A DNA stretch of 64,000 bases from Candidatus Dichloromethanomonas elyunquensis (GTDB lineage: Bacteria > Bacillota > Desulfitobacteriia > Desulfitobacteriales > Syntrophobotulaceae), in assembly GCA_001515265.1 (NCBI GenBank), contig LNDB01000003.1, positions 62,001 through 126,000 of the forward strand. The letters are read 5' to 3'. The position numbers and the translations under genes were made by a program. Below the pieces are notes generated by a model. It was not told the DNA's origin, did not search any database, and saw only the letters and a program-made list of their open reading frames with translations. Below are positions 43,638-54,503 of this stretch, piece after piece. The stretch's first letter is position 1. Each line of letters begins with the position of its first letter.

Positions 43638-44747
43638 TTAAACCCCCTCGTAATGGTCTGCAGCCGTCACATTGAGCAGCAATCCTGCTCCGGCCATGGT
43701 AAAAAGCAGTGATGTTCCGCCATAGCTTAGGAAAGGAAGCGTTATTCCTGTAACGGGAAGTACCCCGGTCACTACACCCATATTGATCATGGCCTGGATT
43801 CCGATGAGTGAGGTGAGTCCCACCGCCAGTAAACTCAAAAAAGAATTCGGAGCCTTCATGGCTGTTCTAAATCCGCGCCAGATGAAAAGGAAAAATAATA
43901 GCACAACCAATGTTGCTCCAATAAAACCCAGCTCTTCTCCAATCATGGCAAAGATAAAATCCGTATGGTTTTCAGGCAGATAGAGAAACTTTTGCCTGCT
44001 TTGTCCAAGCCCTAAGCCAAACAACCCCCCCGGGCCAAGCGCCAGCAGTGATTGGATGGTCTGATATCCTTTGCCGGAAGGATCTGCCCAGGGATCCAAA
44101 AAGGCAAATATCCTGCGCATGCGATAGGGAGCGGCAATAATCGCTGCTGCAACCATTCCAAGGCCTGCCAATCCTAATCCCGCCATATGCCACAGATTTG
44201 CCCCTACAGCCAGAAGCATAAAGAATACCGTGGCAGCCATCACCAGCGTTGTTCCCAAATCAGGCTGAAGCATAATGAGAGCACATACGACACCCAATAA
44301 TCCCAGGGAGGGAACAACTCCCCTGAAGAAATATCTAATGTTGTTGGAATTAGCCGAGAGAAACCTGGCCATCATTAATACCATGGCCAATTTTATCACT
44401 TCAGAAGGCTGAATGGAGAGAGGCCCCAGTCCGATCCACCGCTGCGCCCCGTTAACAGTTTTTCCGATTCCCGGAATTTTGACCAACACCAACAGGACCA
44501 GGGCAAAAAGGAGAATCGGTTTCGTCCATTGGCAGAGGAGCTTCAGGTCAATCACCAGCGCTACGGTCATGGCCGCCAATCCCAAAGCCACCCATATGAG
44601 TTCCGCTTTAAAGTAGTGATAGGGATCCTCATAATACAGATAACCTTTGACGGCACTCGAACTATAAGTCATGATAATCCCGATCAGCAGCAAAATAAGA
44701 ATTGTTCCCAGGAGCACGGCATCTACTTTCCGGTATTTGGTAAACAC
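43638..44747 (-). CDS. ftsW: FtsW/SpoVE family SEDS glycosyltransferase (GTG start)
   Basis: SEDS motifs AQRWIGLGPLSIQPSEVIKLAMV, FLSYGGTSLL. Confidence 0.92.
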   Translation of the reverse strand: MFTKYRKVDAVLLGTILILLLIGIIMTYSSSAVKGYLYYEDPYHYFKAELIWVALGLAAMTVALVIDLKLLCQWTKPILLFALVLLVLVKIPGIGKTVNGAQRWIGLGPLSIQPSEVIKLAMVLMMARFLSANSNNIRYFFRGVVPSLGLLGVVCALIMLQPDLGTTLVMAATVFFMLLAVGANLWHMAGLGLAGLGMVAAAIIAAPYRMRRIFAFLDPWADPSGKGYQTIQSLLALGPGGLFGLGLGQSRQKFLYLPENHTDFIFAMIGEELGFIGATLVVLLFFLFIWRGFRTAMKAPNSFLSLLAVGLTSLIGIQAMINMGVVTGVLPVTGITLPFLSYGGTSLLFTMAGAGLLLNVTAADHYEGV

Positions 44748-44772
44748 ATAGCTACCCCCTTGTAAAAAATCA

Positions 44773-46134
44773 TTAGGGTTCGCTATAATGCTTACGCACC
44801 AATTCCTTAAACAATTCCCCTCTTTCCTCATAACTTTTAAACATATCCCAACTTGTACAAGCTGGGGAGAGCAATACGACATCTCCGGGCTCAGCCTCGC
44901 CGATCGCCTTAAGAACGCAATCTGCAAAATCTGTTGACCGAACGATCTTGTCAATCCCTAAATCTTTGGCAATGAGTTCCATTTCAGCGGCGGCTTGGCC
45001 GACGAGCACCAGGCTTTTTACTTTCTTTTTGGCTTCTGTTAAAAATTCTGTCATATCCAGTCCCTTGTTTTTCCCTCCGGCAATCAGAACGACCGGTTCT
45101 TCATATGACTGAAGCGCCTTAATGGAGGAATCGGGATTGGTTCCTTTGGAATCGTTGATAAACACGATGCCGTCAAATGTTCCTACGATTTCCTGCCGGT
45201 GTTTGACCGGTTCGAACCGGCGGAGCACCTTGGAGATTTGGTTTATATCCAGCCCCATTTCCAGAGCCGCAGCTGCCGCAGCCATAGTATTTTCAATATT
45301 GTGCTTACCCCTTAATAACAGTTCGCTGCCGGAGATGATTTTTACCGATTGTTTTGCAGTTCTTACGATAATGTCCTGGCCATCCAGGCAGATTCCGCTG
45401 TCAAGCAGTTCTTTCTGACTGATAAATATAACCCTGGCTTTTGTCAGTTGGGCAAACTCCCTGACCTGAGGATCATCCCAGTTTAGCACCGCAAGATCCC
45501 CTTCTCTTTGATTTTCCAGGATTCGCGCTTTGGCTGAAGCATAGTTCTCCATGTTCCCATGCCGGTCCAGGTGATCTGGCGTTAGGTTTAGGACGATGGC
45601 AATATGCACCCGTAATTGATCAATAAACTCCAGTTGGAAACTGGACAATTCTGCAACGATGATATCCCCTTCTCTTAGGCGGTTGACCCGGCTGCTCAAA
45701 GCGATACCGATGTTCCCCGCAACGACCGCATTTTTGCCTGTTTCCTTAGCCAATTCACCCACCAGCGTTGTGGTGGTTGTTTTCCCGTTGCTTCCGGTAA
45801 TCCCGACTATCATCGATTTACAATCCCGCAAAGCAAGTTCTACCTCGCTCCAAAGCGGAATTCCCCAACGGGCTGCCTCCTGAATAAAAGGCAGTTTGGG
45901 AGACACGCCAGGCGAAAGAACAACCAGCTCCGGTTTGATCCCGTTAATGTCGGGTTCACTTTCCAGGATAAGATGATCATTCTCAAGTCCCAGTTCTGCT
46001 AGCCCTTTCAATTTATCTTTTGGCTGCATGTCGGTCAGAAAAACTTCCGCACCCAGCCCCAGGAGTTTTTCCGCAGCAGCTAAGCCGCTCCTGCCCCCGC
46101 CTACCACGAGTATTCTTTTGCCTTCATAATCCAT
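44773..46134 (-). CDS. murD: UDP-N-acetylmuramoyl-L-alanine:D-glutamate ligase
   Basis: GITGSNGKTTTTTLVGEL; dcw context. Confidence 0.95.
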   Translation of the reverse strand: MDYEGKRILVVGGGRSGLAAAEKLLGLGAEVFLTDMQPKDKLKGLAELGLENDHLILESEPDINGIKPELVVLSPGVSPKLPFIQEAARWGIPLWSEVELALRDCKSMIVGITGSNGKTTTTTLVGELAKETGKNAVVAGNIGIALSSRVNRLREGDIIVAELSSFQLEFIDQLRVHIAIVLNLTPDHLDRHGNMENYASAKARILENQREGDLAVLNWDDPQVREFAQLTKARVIFISQKELLDSGICLDGQDIIVRTAKQSVKIISGSELLLRGKHNIENTMAAAAAALEMGLDINQISKVLRRFEPVKHRQEIVGTFDGIVFINDSKGTNPDSSIKALQSYEEPVVLIAGGKNKGLDMTEFLTEAKKKVKSLVLVGQAAAEMELIAKDLGIDKIVRSTDFADCVLKAIGEAEPGDVVLLSPACTSWDMFKSYEERGELFKELVRKHYSEP

Positions 46135-46227
46135 TTCGGTGCCTCCACAAATAAGCTTATTGCCACATTTAGATTATCTATTTGTATAATTATTAAGCAA
46201 ACCGCAACGGTTACAAATAGATAACTG

Positions 46228-47235
46228 CTAAGGAATCATTAAGAGAAATGCGTATACCCCGATCATTGCAAAAAACGCCGCGGCCATCCAAAAAACCGTT
46301 ACTACTTTCTTTTCACTCCATCCCCCTAATTCGAAATGGTGGTGAACAGGGCTCATCCTGAATATTCTTTTGCCTCTGGTTTGAAACGATATGACTTGTA
46401 TGATAACGGATAATGCTTCCAAGACATAAACTCCGCCGAGGATAATCAGTACGAGCTCACTTTTGCTTAAAACCGCTAATCCGGCTAAGGCCCCCCCTAA
46501 AGCCAATGAACCGCAATCACCCATAAAGACCCTGGCAGGATGCAGGTTAAACCTTAAAAATCCGAGGCACCCTCCGGTTAACGCAGCCGCAAAAATTGTG
46601 AGATCATCGGCATAAACGGCAGCTCCTTGCAACAATCCCGCCTGAACAGCAAGAAGAGAAATAAAGATATATCCTACTGCCGCAAATGCCGTACATCCTG
46701 CAGCCAGCCCATCGAGACCATCCGTAAGGTTTACCGCATTGGTAGCGCTGACAACCACCAAAGCGACAAGCGGATAATAATAGGCACCTAAATCAATGTG
46801 GATTGATGTAAAGGGAATCCCGATTACCGTTCCCCTTCCCAGAAAAACAGCCGAGACCCAGGCAAGCAGGAGGGCTAACAGAAATTCCGCGGCAAGTTTT
46901 TGTTTCGCCCGAAGACCTAAATTCTTTTTCCGTAAGACTTTCAAAAAATCATCAAGGAACCCGACAAGTCCGAAACCAAGTGTAATTCCAAGGAGCGATA
47001 ATATTCCAAGTGAATAAGGACGCTTGGCCATGAAAAGAACCGCCGCTGCAATACCTGCAAGAAAAATTAATCCCCCGATTGTTGGCGTCCCCGCCTTGGA
47101 TAAGTGCCTCTGCGGACCGTCATCCCTGATACTCTGACCGAATTTCAGGACCCGGAGAACCGGGATTAGAAACGGTCCGACCAAAAGGCTGACTAAAAGC
47201 GCTATCCCCGCTGAAAAAAAGATTCTTTCCGCCAC
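46228..47235 (-). CDS. mraY: Phospho-N-acetylmuramoyl-pentapeptide transferase
   Basis: [26 protein letters not shown]. Confidence 0.96.
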   Translation of the reverse strand: MAERIFFSAGIALLVSLLVGPFLIPVLRVLKFGQSIRDDGPQRHLSKAGTPTIGGLIFLAGIAAAVLFMAKRPYSLGILSLLGITLGFGLVGFLDDFLKVLRKKNLGLRAKQKLAAEFLLALLLAWVSAVFLGRGTVIGIPFTSIHIDLGAYYYPLVALVVVSATNAVNLTDGLDGLAAGCTAFAAVGYIFISLLAVQAGLLQGAAVYADDLTIFAAALTGGCLGFLRFNLHPARVFMGDCGSLALGGALAGLAVLSKSELVLIILGGVYVLEALSVIIQVISFQTRGKRIFRMSPVHHHFELGGWSEKKVVTVFWMAAAFFAMIGVYAFLLMIP

Positions 47236-47287
47236 TTTGACATATTCCTTTCTCCCTTATTTCACTATTTCCGAATTTCCGAACTTA

Positions 47288-48691
47288 TCATTCACGTAAA
47301 AGTCCACTGATACTTTCCATCTTCATACCCCTTGACCCTTTGATCAAGACAGTAGCAGCGGGGCCGGCATTTCTGATAATTTCCCGGGCAACATTTGCGG
47401 CCTGAAAACAATCGCTACAGGTATGGATTTTCTCTTCAGGCATTCCTGCCTGTAAAGCCCCGGCAACGATATCTTCCGTCAGCTTCCCTACGGCAATCAG
47501 CTCACTGATGCCCAGTTGAGCCACAACCTTGCCGACTTCTTGATGACCGGAGACGGATGCATCTCCGAGTTCATACATTTCACCCAAAATCGCTATCGTT
47601 TTTGTCCCGCCCCTTTCAGCCAGAACCTGGAGAGAAGCTTTCATTGAAGCAGGATTAGCATTATAAACATCATTAAGTAAGATACTGTCAAAGACCCCTC
47701 TGAATACTTCCAACCTCATTTTAGACAACTGGAAATCCCTCAAAGCAGCTGCTCCGGCTTTGAGCGAAATATCAAAGCAGTGCCCTACCGCCAAAGCCGC
47801 CAGCGCATCCAAGACATGATGGTCACCGGGCAGAGGAATCCTTACGTCAACGTGTTCCTTGTCCACGGTTACCTGAAAGTCTGTCCCCATTGTCCCTTGG
47901 GCTTGAATGTTTGCCCCCAAAACATCGGGCTTATGATATTCCCCTTTGATCCCATAAAATATTATATTTGCCGCGGACCGTTCGGATTGCAAGACACTGC
48001 AACGGTCTTCGGTATTGAGAACGGCTATCCTTTCTTCGGATAAATTTTCAATGAGTTCCCATTTTGCTTCGGCAATTTTTTCGTAGGAGCCTAAAAGTTC
48101 CATATGGGTGGTTCCGATATTAGTGATAACTCCGGCTGCCGGCCGGCAAATATCACAGAGAGCCTTTATCTGACCGAGGCCGCGCATTCCCATCTCCAAA
48201 ACCATCATCTCGGTTCCGGCGGGGGCAGCTAAAATCGTCAACGGCAATCCAATCTCATTATTGTAATTCTCTATATTCTTATGTACCCGGTATTTTTGAG
48301 CAAGAACGGAGGCGACCATATCTTTCGTTGTGGTTTTGCCGCTGCTGCCTGTAATTCCAATAACTTTAGGGTTAATCTCTTTTCTCCAGGATCTTGCCAA
48401 CTCCTGCAAGGCTTGGAGAGAATCTCCTACCGCAATAATTGCTTTCCCCGGAGGGACAACAGGGATCCCAATCTGGTTTAACCGTTTTTTCTCGGCAATC
48501 ACCATGGATGCCCCTGCTTGAAAGGCATTACCGATATACTGATGCCCATCGGTTTTTTCTCCCCTGAGAGCGACAAAAATTTCCCCTTTTCCTACTTTTC
48601 GGCTGTCAATAGACACTCCGGTATAGGGCACTTCTTCGGAACCGGAAAGCTCTGCCCGGAGTATTTCAGCAATTCGCGCACTATTCCACAT
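47288..48691 (-). CDS. murF: UDP-MurNAc-tripeptide D-Ala-D-Ala ligase
   Basis: ITGSSGKTTTKDMV, NDVYNANPASM. Confidence 0.95.
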   Translation of the reverse strand: MWNSARIAEILRAELSGSEEVPYTGVSIDSRKVGKGEIFVALRGEKTDGHQYIGNAFQAGASMVIAEKKRLNQIGIPVVPPGKAIIAVGDSLQALQELARSWRKEINPKVIGITGSSGKTTTKDMVASVLAQKYRVHKNIENYNNEIGLPLTILAAPAGTEMMVLEMGMRGLGQIKALCDICRPAAGVITNIGTTHMELLGSYEKIAEAKWELIENLSEERIAVLNTEDRCSVLQSERSAANIIFYGIKGEYHKPDVLGANIQAQGTMGTDFQVTVDKEHVDVRIPLPGDHHVLDALAALAVGHCFDISLKAGAAALRDFQLSKMRLEVFRGVFDSILLNDVYNANPASMKASLQVLAERGGTKTIAILGEMYELGDASVSGHQEVGKVVAQLGISELIAVGKLTEDIVAGALQAGMPEEKIHTCSDCFQAANVAREIIRNAGPAATVLIKGSRGMKMESISGLLRE

Positions 48692-50177
48692 AACCGGTTC
48701 CCCTTAAAACCAATTCTACTTCTTCCCTGTCATCGAAGTGAATTTTTTCCGTTCCGATAATTTGGTAATCTTCATGGCCTTTCCCCGCAATCACTATCGT
48801 ATCACCAGCGGAAGCAATTGAACAGGCATAATAAATTGCTTGTCTCCGGTCCTCCAAAACGGTATATGCATTTCCATTCACACCGGGAAGAATATCCTCA
48901 ATAATCTTGGAAGCTTCTTCTGTTCTGGGGTTATCCGAAGTAATCACAATAAAATCGCTTAAACGGCCGGCTGCTTCTCCCATGAGGGGACGTTTCTGCC
49001 TGTCCCTGTCTCCGCCGCAGCCGAATACCGTAATCAGCTTACCGGATGTGATCTCCCTGGCGGTCTCCAGCACATTCATCAAACCGTCCGGCGTATGGGC
49101 ATAATCTATAATAACCTGAAAAGGCTGCCCTTTTCGGATACTTTGGAACCTTCCAGGAACCCCTTGAATATTTTCCAAAGCTTGCGTAACCACATCCACA
49201 GTAAACCCTGTTTCAATTCCCCAGGCAAAGGCAGCCAAAGCGTTGTATACGCTGAATTTGCCGGGAGTAGAGGTGAATACAGCGGTCTTTATCCCTTTGA
49301 AAATGACTTCAAATTCTGCTCCCCGGTCCGAAAGCTTGATTTGATCAGCCCAATAATCCGCTTTAGATTTAAAACCATAAGTAACTACCCGGCAGGCAGC
49401 TTTTCTTTTTAACAGTTCGCAGGCAGGATCATCTTCATTCAGTACGGCGAACTGGTGATCATATTCATTCATTCCGGAAAAAAGAAGGGATTTTGCGTTT
49501 AAATAATTTTCCATATGCTGATGATAATCCAAATGGTCTTGCGTAAGATTGGTAAAAATGCCTGCCCGGAAGGTACAGCCGTTTACTCTTCCAAGATCCA
49601 AGGCATGTGAAGAGACCTCCATGGCGGCGAGATTTACCCCTGAATTCACCATTTTGGAAAGCAATTTTTGGACATCGGTTGATTCCGGGGTGGTATGATT
49701 GCCGGGAATCTCCCTGCCGGCAATCCGGGTTCCTAAAGTGCCTATCAATCCGCTTTGTTTTCCCCCGGTTTGTGCAATCTTTTCAATAAGATGGGTCACG
49801 GTTGTTTTTCCGTTGGTACCGGTTACTCCGACCAATTCAAGATGACGTGACGGATTTCCGTAGACTTCTGCCGCCAAGAGGCCTGCGGCTTGCCTGGTAT
49901 CCCCTACTTTAACCTGAGGTATATCCAAATTTAAATAATGGTCAACTGCTAAAGCCTTAGCACCGGCCTTAATTGCCGTCTCCGCAAAATCATGTCCGTC
50001 CTGCTTAAATCCCGGGATACAGACATAGATGTCCCCTGACGAAACTTTTCTGGAATCGTGTGTAATTCCCGAGATCATGACACTTGTATCTCCCCGTACT
50101 TCAGCTCCCATGACCCTTTTCACAAGCTCCGCTAATTTTTTTCCATCAGCTGACACTCTGTACGCCCACCCTTTCAC
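48681..50177 (-). CDS. murE: UDP-MurNAc-dipeptide:diaminopimelate ligase
   Basis: VTGTNGKTTVTHLI, TSDNPRTEE (DNPR motif for mDAP). Confidence 0.95.
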   Translation of the reverse strand: MKGWAYRVSADGKKLAELVKRVMGAEVRGDTSVMISGITHDSRKVSSGDIYVCIPGFKQDGHDFAETAIKAGAKALAVDHYLNLDIPQVKVGDTRQAAGLLAAEVYGNPSRHLELVGVTGTNGKTTVTHLIEKIAQTGGKQSGLIGTLGTRIAGREIPGNHTTPESTDVQKLLSKMVNSGVNLAAMEVSSHALDLGRVNGCTFRAGIFTNLTQDHLDYHQHMENYLNAKSLLFSGMNEYDHQFAVLNEDDPACELLKRKAACRVVTYGFKSKADYWADQIKLSDRGAEFEVIFKGIKTAVFTSTPGKFSVYNALAAFAWGIETGFTVDVVTQALENIQGVPGRFQSIRKGQPFQVIIDYAHTPDGLMNVLETAREITSGKLITVFGCGGDRDRQKRPLMGEAAGRLSDFIVITSDNPRTEEASKIIEDILPGVNGNAYTVLEDRRQAIYYACSIASAGDTIVIAGKGHEDYQIIGTEKIHFDDREEVELVLRGTGYVE

Positions 50178-50276
50178 TAATCTGAGTATCTTCTTTAATT
50201 CTTACCTCTATTATAAACCGTAATCAAGATTCGCAGACTGCTAGAAGATAATTTTTCGGTTATATCCTTCACTGTG

Positions 50277-52355
50277 TCAATCCCCTAAGACAGGATTCAT
50301 ACTGATCGGTATTCTGGGGGCCAAACTCTCTATTGCATCCACATCGGGATCATCCTCTTCGAACCAAGGCGCCAATGTATTCTTCCCGGCTTCCGAACCG
50401 AGGTAAAGCAACACAGTAGAACCCTGTTCTACTTTGGCATCTCCGTGGGGAATCTGGTCCACAACATACGATCCTTTTCCTTCAATGGCAACTTTGAAAC
50501 CGGCTTTTTTTAACGCCGCCTCTGCTTCAGCCGGTGTATATCCCAGTACCGAAGGAACCACAGCAGCCTGTTTTACCGGGGGAAATTCCACACCATACAT
50601 TGGTTTGCCGGGGGCAAGCGGTGCATTGAGGTCAGGTTTTACTCCCAAGTACTTGAGTGAATCCAGCATTACCGATTGTACGACCGGAGCAGCCACAACA
50701 CCGCCGTAGAAAGGAACTCCGTCCACAACAGCCAGGATGGCTAGGCGCGGATTATTAGCCGGTGCGAAAGCAATAAAGGAAGCCACGTATTCCCCCTGAA
50801 TATAAACGCCGTTTCCAACTTTTTGTGCCGTTCCCGTTTTCCCGGCAACCCGGTATCCTGGCAAAAAGCTCCTTCTTCCGGTTCCGTTTGTGACAACAGA
50901 TTCAAGGATTTCACGAGCTAACTTAGCCGTATCTTCATGAATAACCCTTCCTCCCGCTTCCTCCTTGAAAGGGACAAGCACTTCACCTGCGGGAGAAGTG
51001 ATTTCCTGAACAAGCTGAGGTTTCATAAGGGTTCCTCCGTTTGCGACTGCCGATACCGCTGTCAGCAGCTGGATGGGTGTCACGTTATTGGTCTGTCCGA
51101 TGGACATAGTGGCCAAGTCAAGCGCCGTAGCCCTTTTCTTATTGGCTAGTATTCCTTTGGCTTCGCCGGACATCTCAATACCGGTTTTCTTGCCGAATCC
51201 AAAGGCGGTAAGATATTTATAGAACCGGTCGATGCCGAGACGCTGACCCATTTCAATAAAACCTGGGTTGCAGGAATTTTCAACCACCTGCACCATAGTT
51301 TGTGTTCCATGTCCGCCTGATTTCCAGCAGCGTATTTTTTTACCCAACACTATGGCATAACCGGGATCTGTAAATGATTCAGTGGTTTTAATTACTTTTT
51401 CTTCCAGGGAAGCGGCCAGGGTAATGATTTTGAAAGTGGAACCGGGTTCGTATCCGTTCTGGATGGCAATATTTCTTCGTGCAGCCGGATTGGAGGTCTG
51501 ATAATTATTGGGATCAAAGGTTGGTGCAGAGGCAATTGCCAGCATCCTTCCGGTTGATGGTTCCATAACGAGAATTGAAGCACTCTTAGGGGCCTTGCCT
51601 TCCATATTGACCCCTTGCCCGGCCATGAGTTTGGCTAACTCCCGTTCAGCAAAAGCCTGAATATTTTTGTCTATGGTTAATTTTATTGTGTTTCCTTGAA
51701 CAGGCTGAATAAAGTCATGTTCAGCTCCTGGAATGACAATTCCGTTTGCCCCGTATTCCGTAAGGATACTTCCCGGAATTCCGGTAAGTTCTTTATCCCG
51801 GGAAAACTCTATTCCTTCGAGACCTTGACTGTCTATTCCCGTAAAACCAAGAACGTGTGCCGCCAAAGGGCCGTTGGGGTAGAAACGCGAGCTGTCTTCC
51901 ACAATTCCAATTCCGGGAAGATTGGCAGTTTTGATCTTTGCTGCCGTCTCAGCAGATATTTTCTTTTTTACATATTCTAAGGAGGTGCGTTTTGTGATCC
52001 GTTCCAAAACATCCGCTTTATTCATATCAAGAATTTGTGCCAATTTCATTGCGATTTCTTCCTGCCGGCCAGACTTTTTTACCTCAGCAGGCACCGCGTA
52101 GGCAGTTTCCGTACTGACACTCATTGCCAGAACATTGCCATTGCAATCTTCGATATTCCCTCTTTTCGGCGCCACCGGTACCCCCCTGAAATGTTCCTCA
52201 TCAGCAAGATTCTTTAAGAAAGGCCCTTCTCTCAGCTGGACCAAACCCAACCGGATAATCAGGACAAATAAGAAAATACTGCACATCCCAAAAAGCAAAA
52301 CGACTCTTTTGCGCATCTTCAGTTGCTGAACCATAGAAAATCTACCCCCAAGCAT
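50277..52355 (-). CDS. Class B penicillin-binding protein with C-terminal PASTA domain (FtsI/SpoVD)
   Basis: EPGSTFKIITLAASLEE (SxxK), KTGTAQK, VPSVLGYTPAEAEAALKKAGF PASTA. Confidence 0.93.
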   Translation of the reverse strand: MLGGRFSMVQQLKMRKRVVLLFGMCSIFLFVLIIRLGLVQLREGPFLKNLADEEHFRGVPVAPKRGNIEDCNGNVLAMSVSTETAYAVPAEVKKSGRQEEIAMKLAQILDMNKADVLERITKRTSLEYVKKKISAETAAKIKTANLPGIGIVEDSSRFYPNGPLAAHVLGFTGIDSQGLEGIEFSRDKELTGIPGSILTEYGANGIVIPGAEHDFIQPVQGNTIKLTIDKNIQAFAERELAKLMAGQGVNMEGKAPKSASILVMEPSTGRMLAIASAPTFDPNNYQTSNPAARRNIAIQNGYEPGSTFKIITLAASLEEKVIKTTESFTDPGYAIVLGKKIRCWKSGGHGTQTMVQVVENSCNPGFIEMGQRLGIDRFYKYLTAFGFGKKTGIEMSGEAKGILANKKRATALDLATMSIGQTNNVTPIQLLTAVSAVANGGTLMKPQLVQEITSPAGEVLVPFKEEAGGRVIHEDTAKLAREILESVVTNGTGRRSFLPGYRVAGKTGTAQKVGNGVYIQGEYVASFIAFAPANNPRLAILAVVDGVPFYGGVVAAPVVQSVMLDSLKYLGVKPDLNAPLAPGKPMYGVEFPPVKQAAVVPSVLGYTPAEAEAALKKAGFKVAIEGKGSYVVDQIPHGDAKVEQGSTVLLYLGSEAGKNTLAPWFEEDDPDVDAIESLAPRIPISMNPVLGD

Positions 52356-52382
52356 AGGAGTAGATTAAACTCTTGGACGCAG

Positions 52383-52898
52383 CTACCTTTGGGTTGAGGC
52401 AAAAAAGCTCGTTAATATCTTAAAGACATTATCAACCATGGAACTGGCTTTGCCTTGATCCGGCACTGCCGCAATCTCTGGAGTTTGTTCCGCTCCTACT
52501 GTTTTTTGTGGCTGAACAATGTTACTGGCAACATAAATTGTACCCTGTGGCCTTTCCATACCCATCGCTATGGCAGCTTTCTCAATTCGGCCGATAGAAC
52601 GAAGCTTATCTACTTCAACTTGCAGTAAATCCTTTTCGACATTCAAATTCTGTATTTCTTTTTCCATCACCCTAACCTCTGCGCCTTTCACCACATTGGT
52701 ATGGACCGTTTTAGCGCCGATAACACCGAAAATGCTTATGATTACCAGCATCATAGCCAAACTTCTTACCTGTACGGTCTGAGCCCGCTTTTTTTGCGGA
52801 GCAGTTTTTCGTTTTCTAGGTAATACTACTTCGGTATTTTCTGTGTATGGGTACTCATAAAGCTCTCCGTATAAGTCTGTTCTCTGTGCCATTACCAT
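52383..52898 (-). CDS. ftsL: FtsL-like cell division protein
   Basis: Single TM plus coiled coil, RIEKAAIAMGMERPQ; between rsmH and the PBP gene. Confidence 0.8.
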   Translation of the reverse strand: MVMAQRTDLYGELYEYPYTENTEVVLPRKRKTAPQKKRAQTVQVRSLAMMLVIISIFGVIGAKTVHTNVVKGAEVRVMEKEIQNLNVEKDLLQVEVDKLRSIGRIEKAAIAMGMERPQGTIYVASNIVQPQKTVGAEQTPEIAAVPDQGKASSMVDNVFKILTSFFASTQR

Positions 52899-52919
52899 GG
52901 TATTCTGCTCCTTCCCTGT

Positions 52920-53858
52920 TTAGACCTGGAGTTTTCGGGCAACCCGCAGCTTTGCGCTTCTTGCTCTGGGATTTATTTCTTCCTCTTCTGCCGACGGGAG
53001 AAGAGGTTTCTTATTGATCAGTTCAACAGATGCTTTGGCACCGCACTTACAAACCGGAAATGCCGGAGGGCAGGTACATTTTCCCATCCAGGACTGAAAT
53101 TTATTCTTGACGGTCCGGTCCTCCAAAGAGTGGAAAGTGATGACCGCAATCCTTCCCCCAGCTGCCAAACATACCAAAGCTTGATCCAAAGCTCGTTCCA
53201 ACACTTCCAATTCCCTGTTAACGGCAATCCTTAAAGCCTGGAAGGTCCGTTTAGCGGGATGAGGCCCTTCCCTTCTGGCCCCGGCGGGAACTGCTTTTTT
53301 GATAATTTCCACGAGTTGGCGGGTGGTCTGGATCGGTTCTTGGTTTCGGGCATCCCCGATGAATTTGGCAATCCTGGAAGCCCATTTTTCTTCGCCGTAA
53401 TCCCGGATCACAACGGCCAAATTCTCAACGTTCCAGTCATTGACGATATCCTTCGCTGTAATTCCGGTTCTTCTGTCCATCCGCATGTCCAGAGGAGCAT
53501 CCCGCATATAACTAAAACCCCGCTCCGCTTCGTCAAGTTGCGGAGAAGATACACCGAGGTCAAACATGATTCCGTTTACCGGTAAAAAGTTATTCTCGCG
53601 CAGGGTCGTTTCCATTTCGACAAAGTTCTTTTGGAACAGACCGACCCTGGTTTCCCCGGCAAACTTTTCCCGGGCATTATCAATAGCTTTTTGATCCTGA
53701 TCAAAGCAAATGAGTTTGCCTTGGGGGCCTAACTTTTGTAATAAGTATCCAGCGTGTCCGGCTCCCCCCAAAGTACAATCGACATAAATTCCTTCGGGCA
53801 CGGTAAAAACAAGATCTACCGTTTCCTTCAGCAAAACGCTTTTGTGTTCGAATGCCAT
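52920..53858 (-). CDS. rsmH: 16S rRNA (cytosine(1402)-N4)-methyltransferase
   Basis: HKSVLLKETVDLV, DCTLGGAGHAGYLL, PAKRTFQALRIAVNRE. Confidence 0.97.
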   Translation of the reverse strand: MAFEHKSVLLKETVDLVFTVPEGIYVDCTLGGAGHAGYLLQKLGPQGKLICFDQDQKAIDNAREKFAGETRVGLFQKNFVEMETTLRENNFLPVNGIMFDLGVSSPQLDEAERGFSYMRDAPLDMRMDRRTGITAKDIVNDWNVENLAVVIRDYGEEKWASRIAKFIGDARNQEPIQTTRQLVEIIKKAVPAGARREGPHPAKRTFQALRIAVNRELEVLERALDQALVCLAAGGRIAVITFHSLEDRTVKNKFQSWMGKCTCPPAFPVCKCGAKASVELINKKPLLPSAEEEEINPRARSAKLRVARKLQV

Positions 53859-53879
53859 CGCGCTCTTCCTTCCCCAGCA

Positions 53880-54311
53880 TCAAATGCCCAAATCGACCAG
53901 GGATTCAGCCGCCTTTTCGTAATTGCTTTCTGCCTGCGTACTGTATTCCTTCCATTTGGCCGCATCCCAAATCTCAATCCGGTTCATGACACCCACTACG
54001 ACAACATCTTTTTCCAAAAATGCATATTCTCTTAAAGTAGCGGGCAGTAAAATTCTCCCCTGCTTATCGAATTCACATTCAGCCGCACCGGAAAAAAAGA
54101 AACGCACAAAAGCTCTTGCATTAGGTTGGGAAACCGGGAGCTTTTTTAATTTTTCTTCGAAAGTATGCCATTCTTCTTGGGGGTAAAGAAATAAACAGTT
54201 ATCCAAACCCTTGGTGGCGATAAACCGTTCACCAAGAATCTCCCTGAATTTGGCCGGGATGATTAACCTCCCCTTACTGTCTATTATATGGAGGAATTCC
54301 CCCATAAACAT
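53880..54311 (-). CDS. mraZ: Transcriptional regulator MraZ
   Basis: MGEFLHIIDSKGRLIIPAKFRE; first gene of dcw cluster. Confidence 0.95.
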   Translation of the reverse strand: MFMGEFLHIIDSKGRLIIPAKFREILGERFIATKGLDNCLFLYPQEEWHTFEEKLKKLPVSQPNARAFVRFFFSGAAECEFDKQGRILLPATLREYAFLEKDVVVVGVMNRIEIWDAAKWKEYSTQAESNYEKAAESLVDLGI

Positions 54312-54318
54312 TAACCTT

Positions 54319-54368
54319 CACCCCACTAAGGTTTACTTTATTCCCACTTTACCCCACTTTACACCACT
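54319..54368 (-). promoter_or_regulatory. MraZ-box array upstream of mraZ
   Basis: - strand AGTGGTGTAA-AGTGGGGTAA-AGTGGGAATAA-AGTAAACCTT-AGTGGGGTG; three AGTGG units at 10-bp spacing and a fourth 21 bp on. Confidence 0.75.
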
Positions 54369-54503
54369 GTATTCTTCATAAGATTTATAATTCCTGCTAA
54401 AAATAAAAGAAAACAAAAAAATAGGAATTTGGTCCCTAGTTTTTTGTTATCTATTGCATTTTATTTACGTGGGCGAGAATTTGAGTGATTGCACTCAAAT
54501 ACC

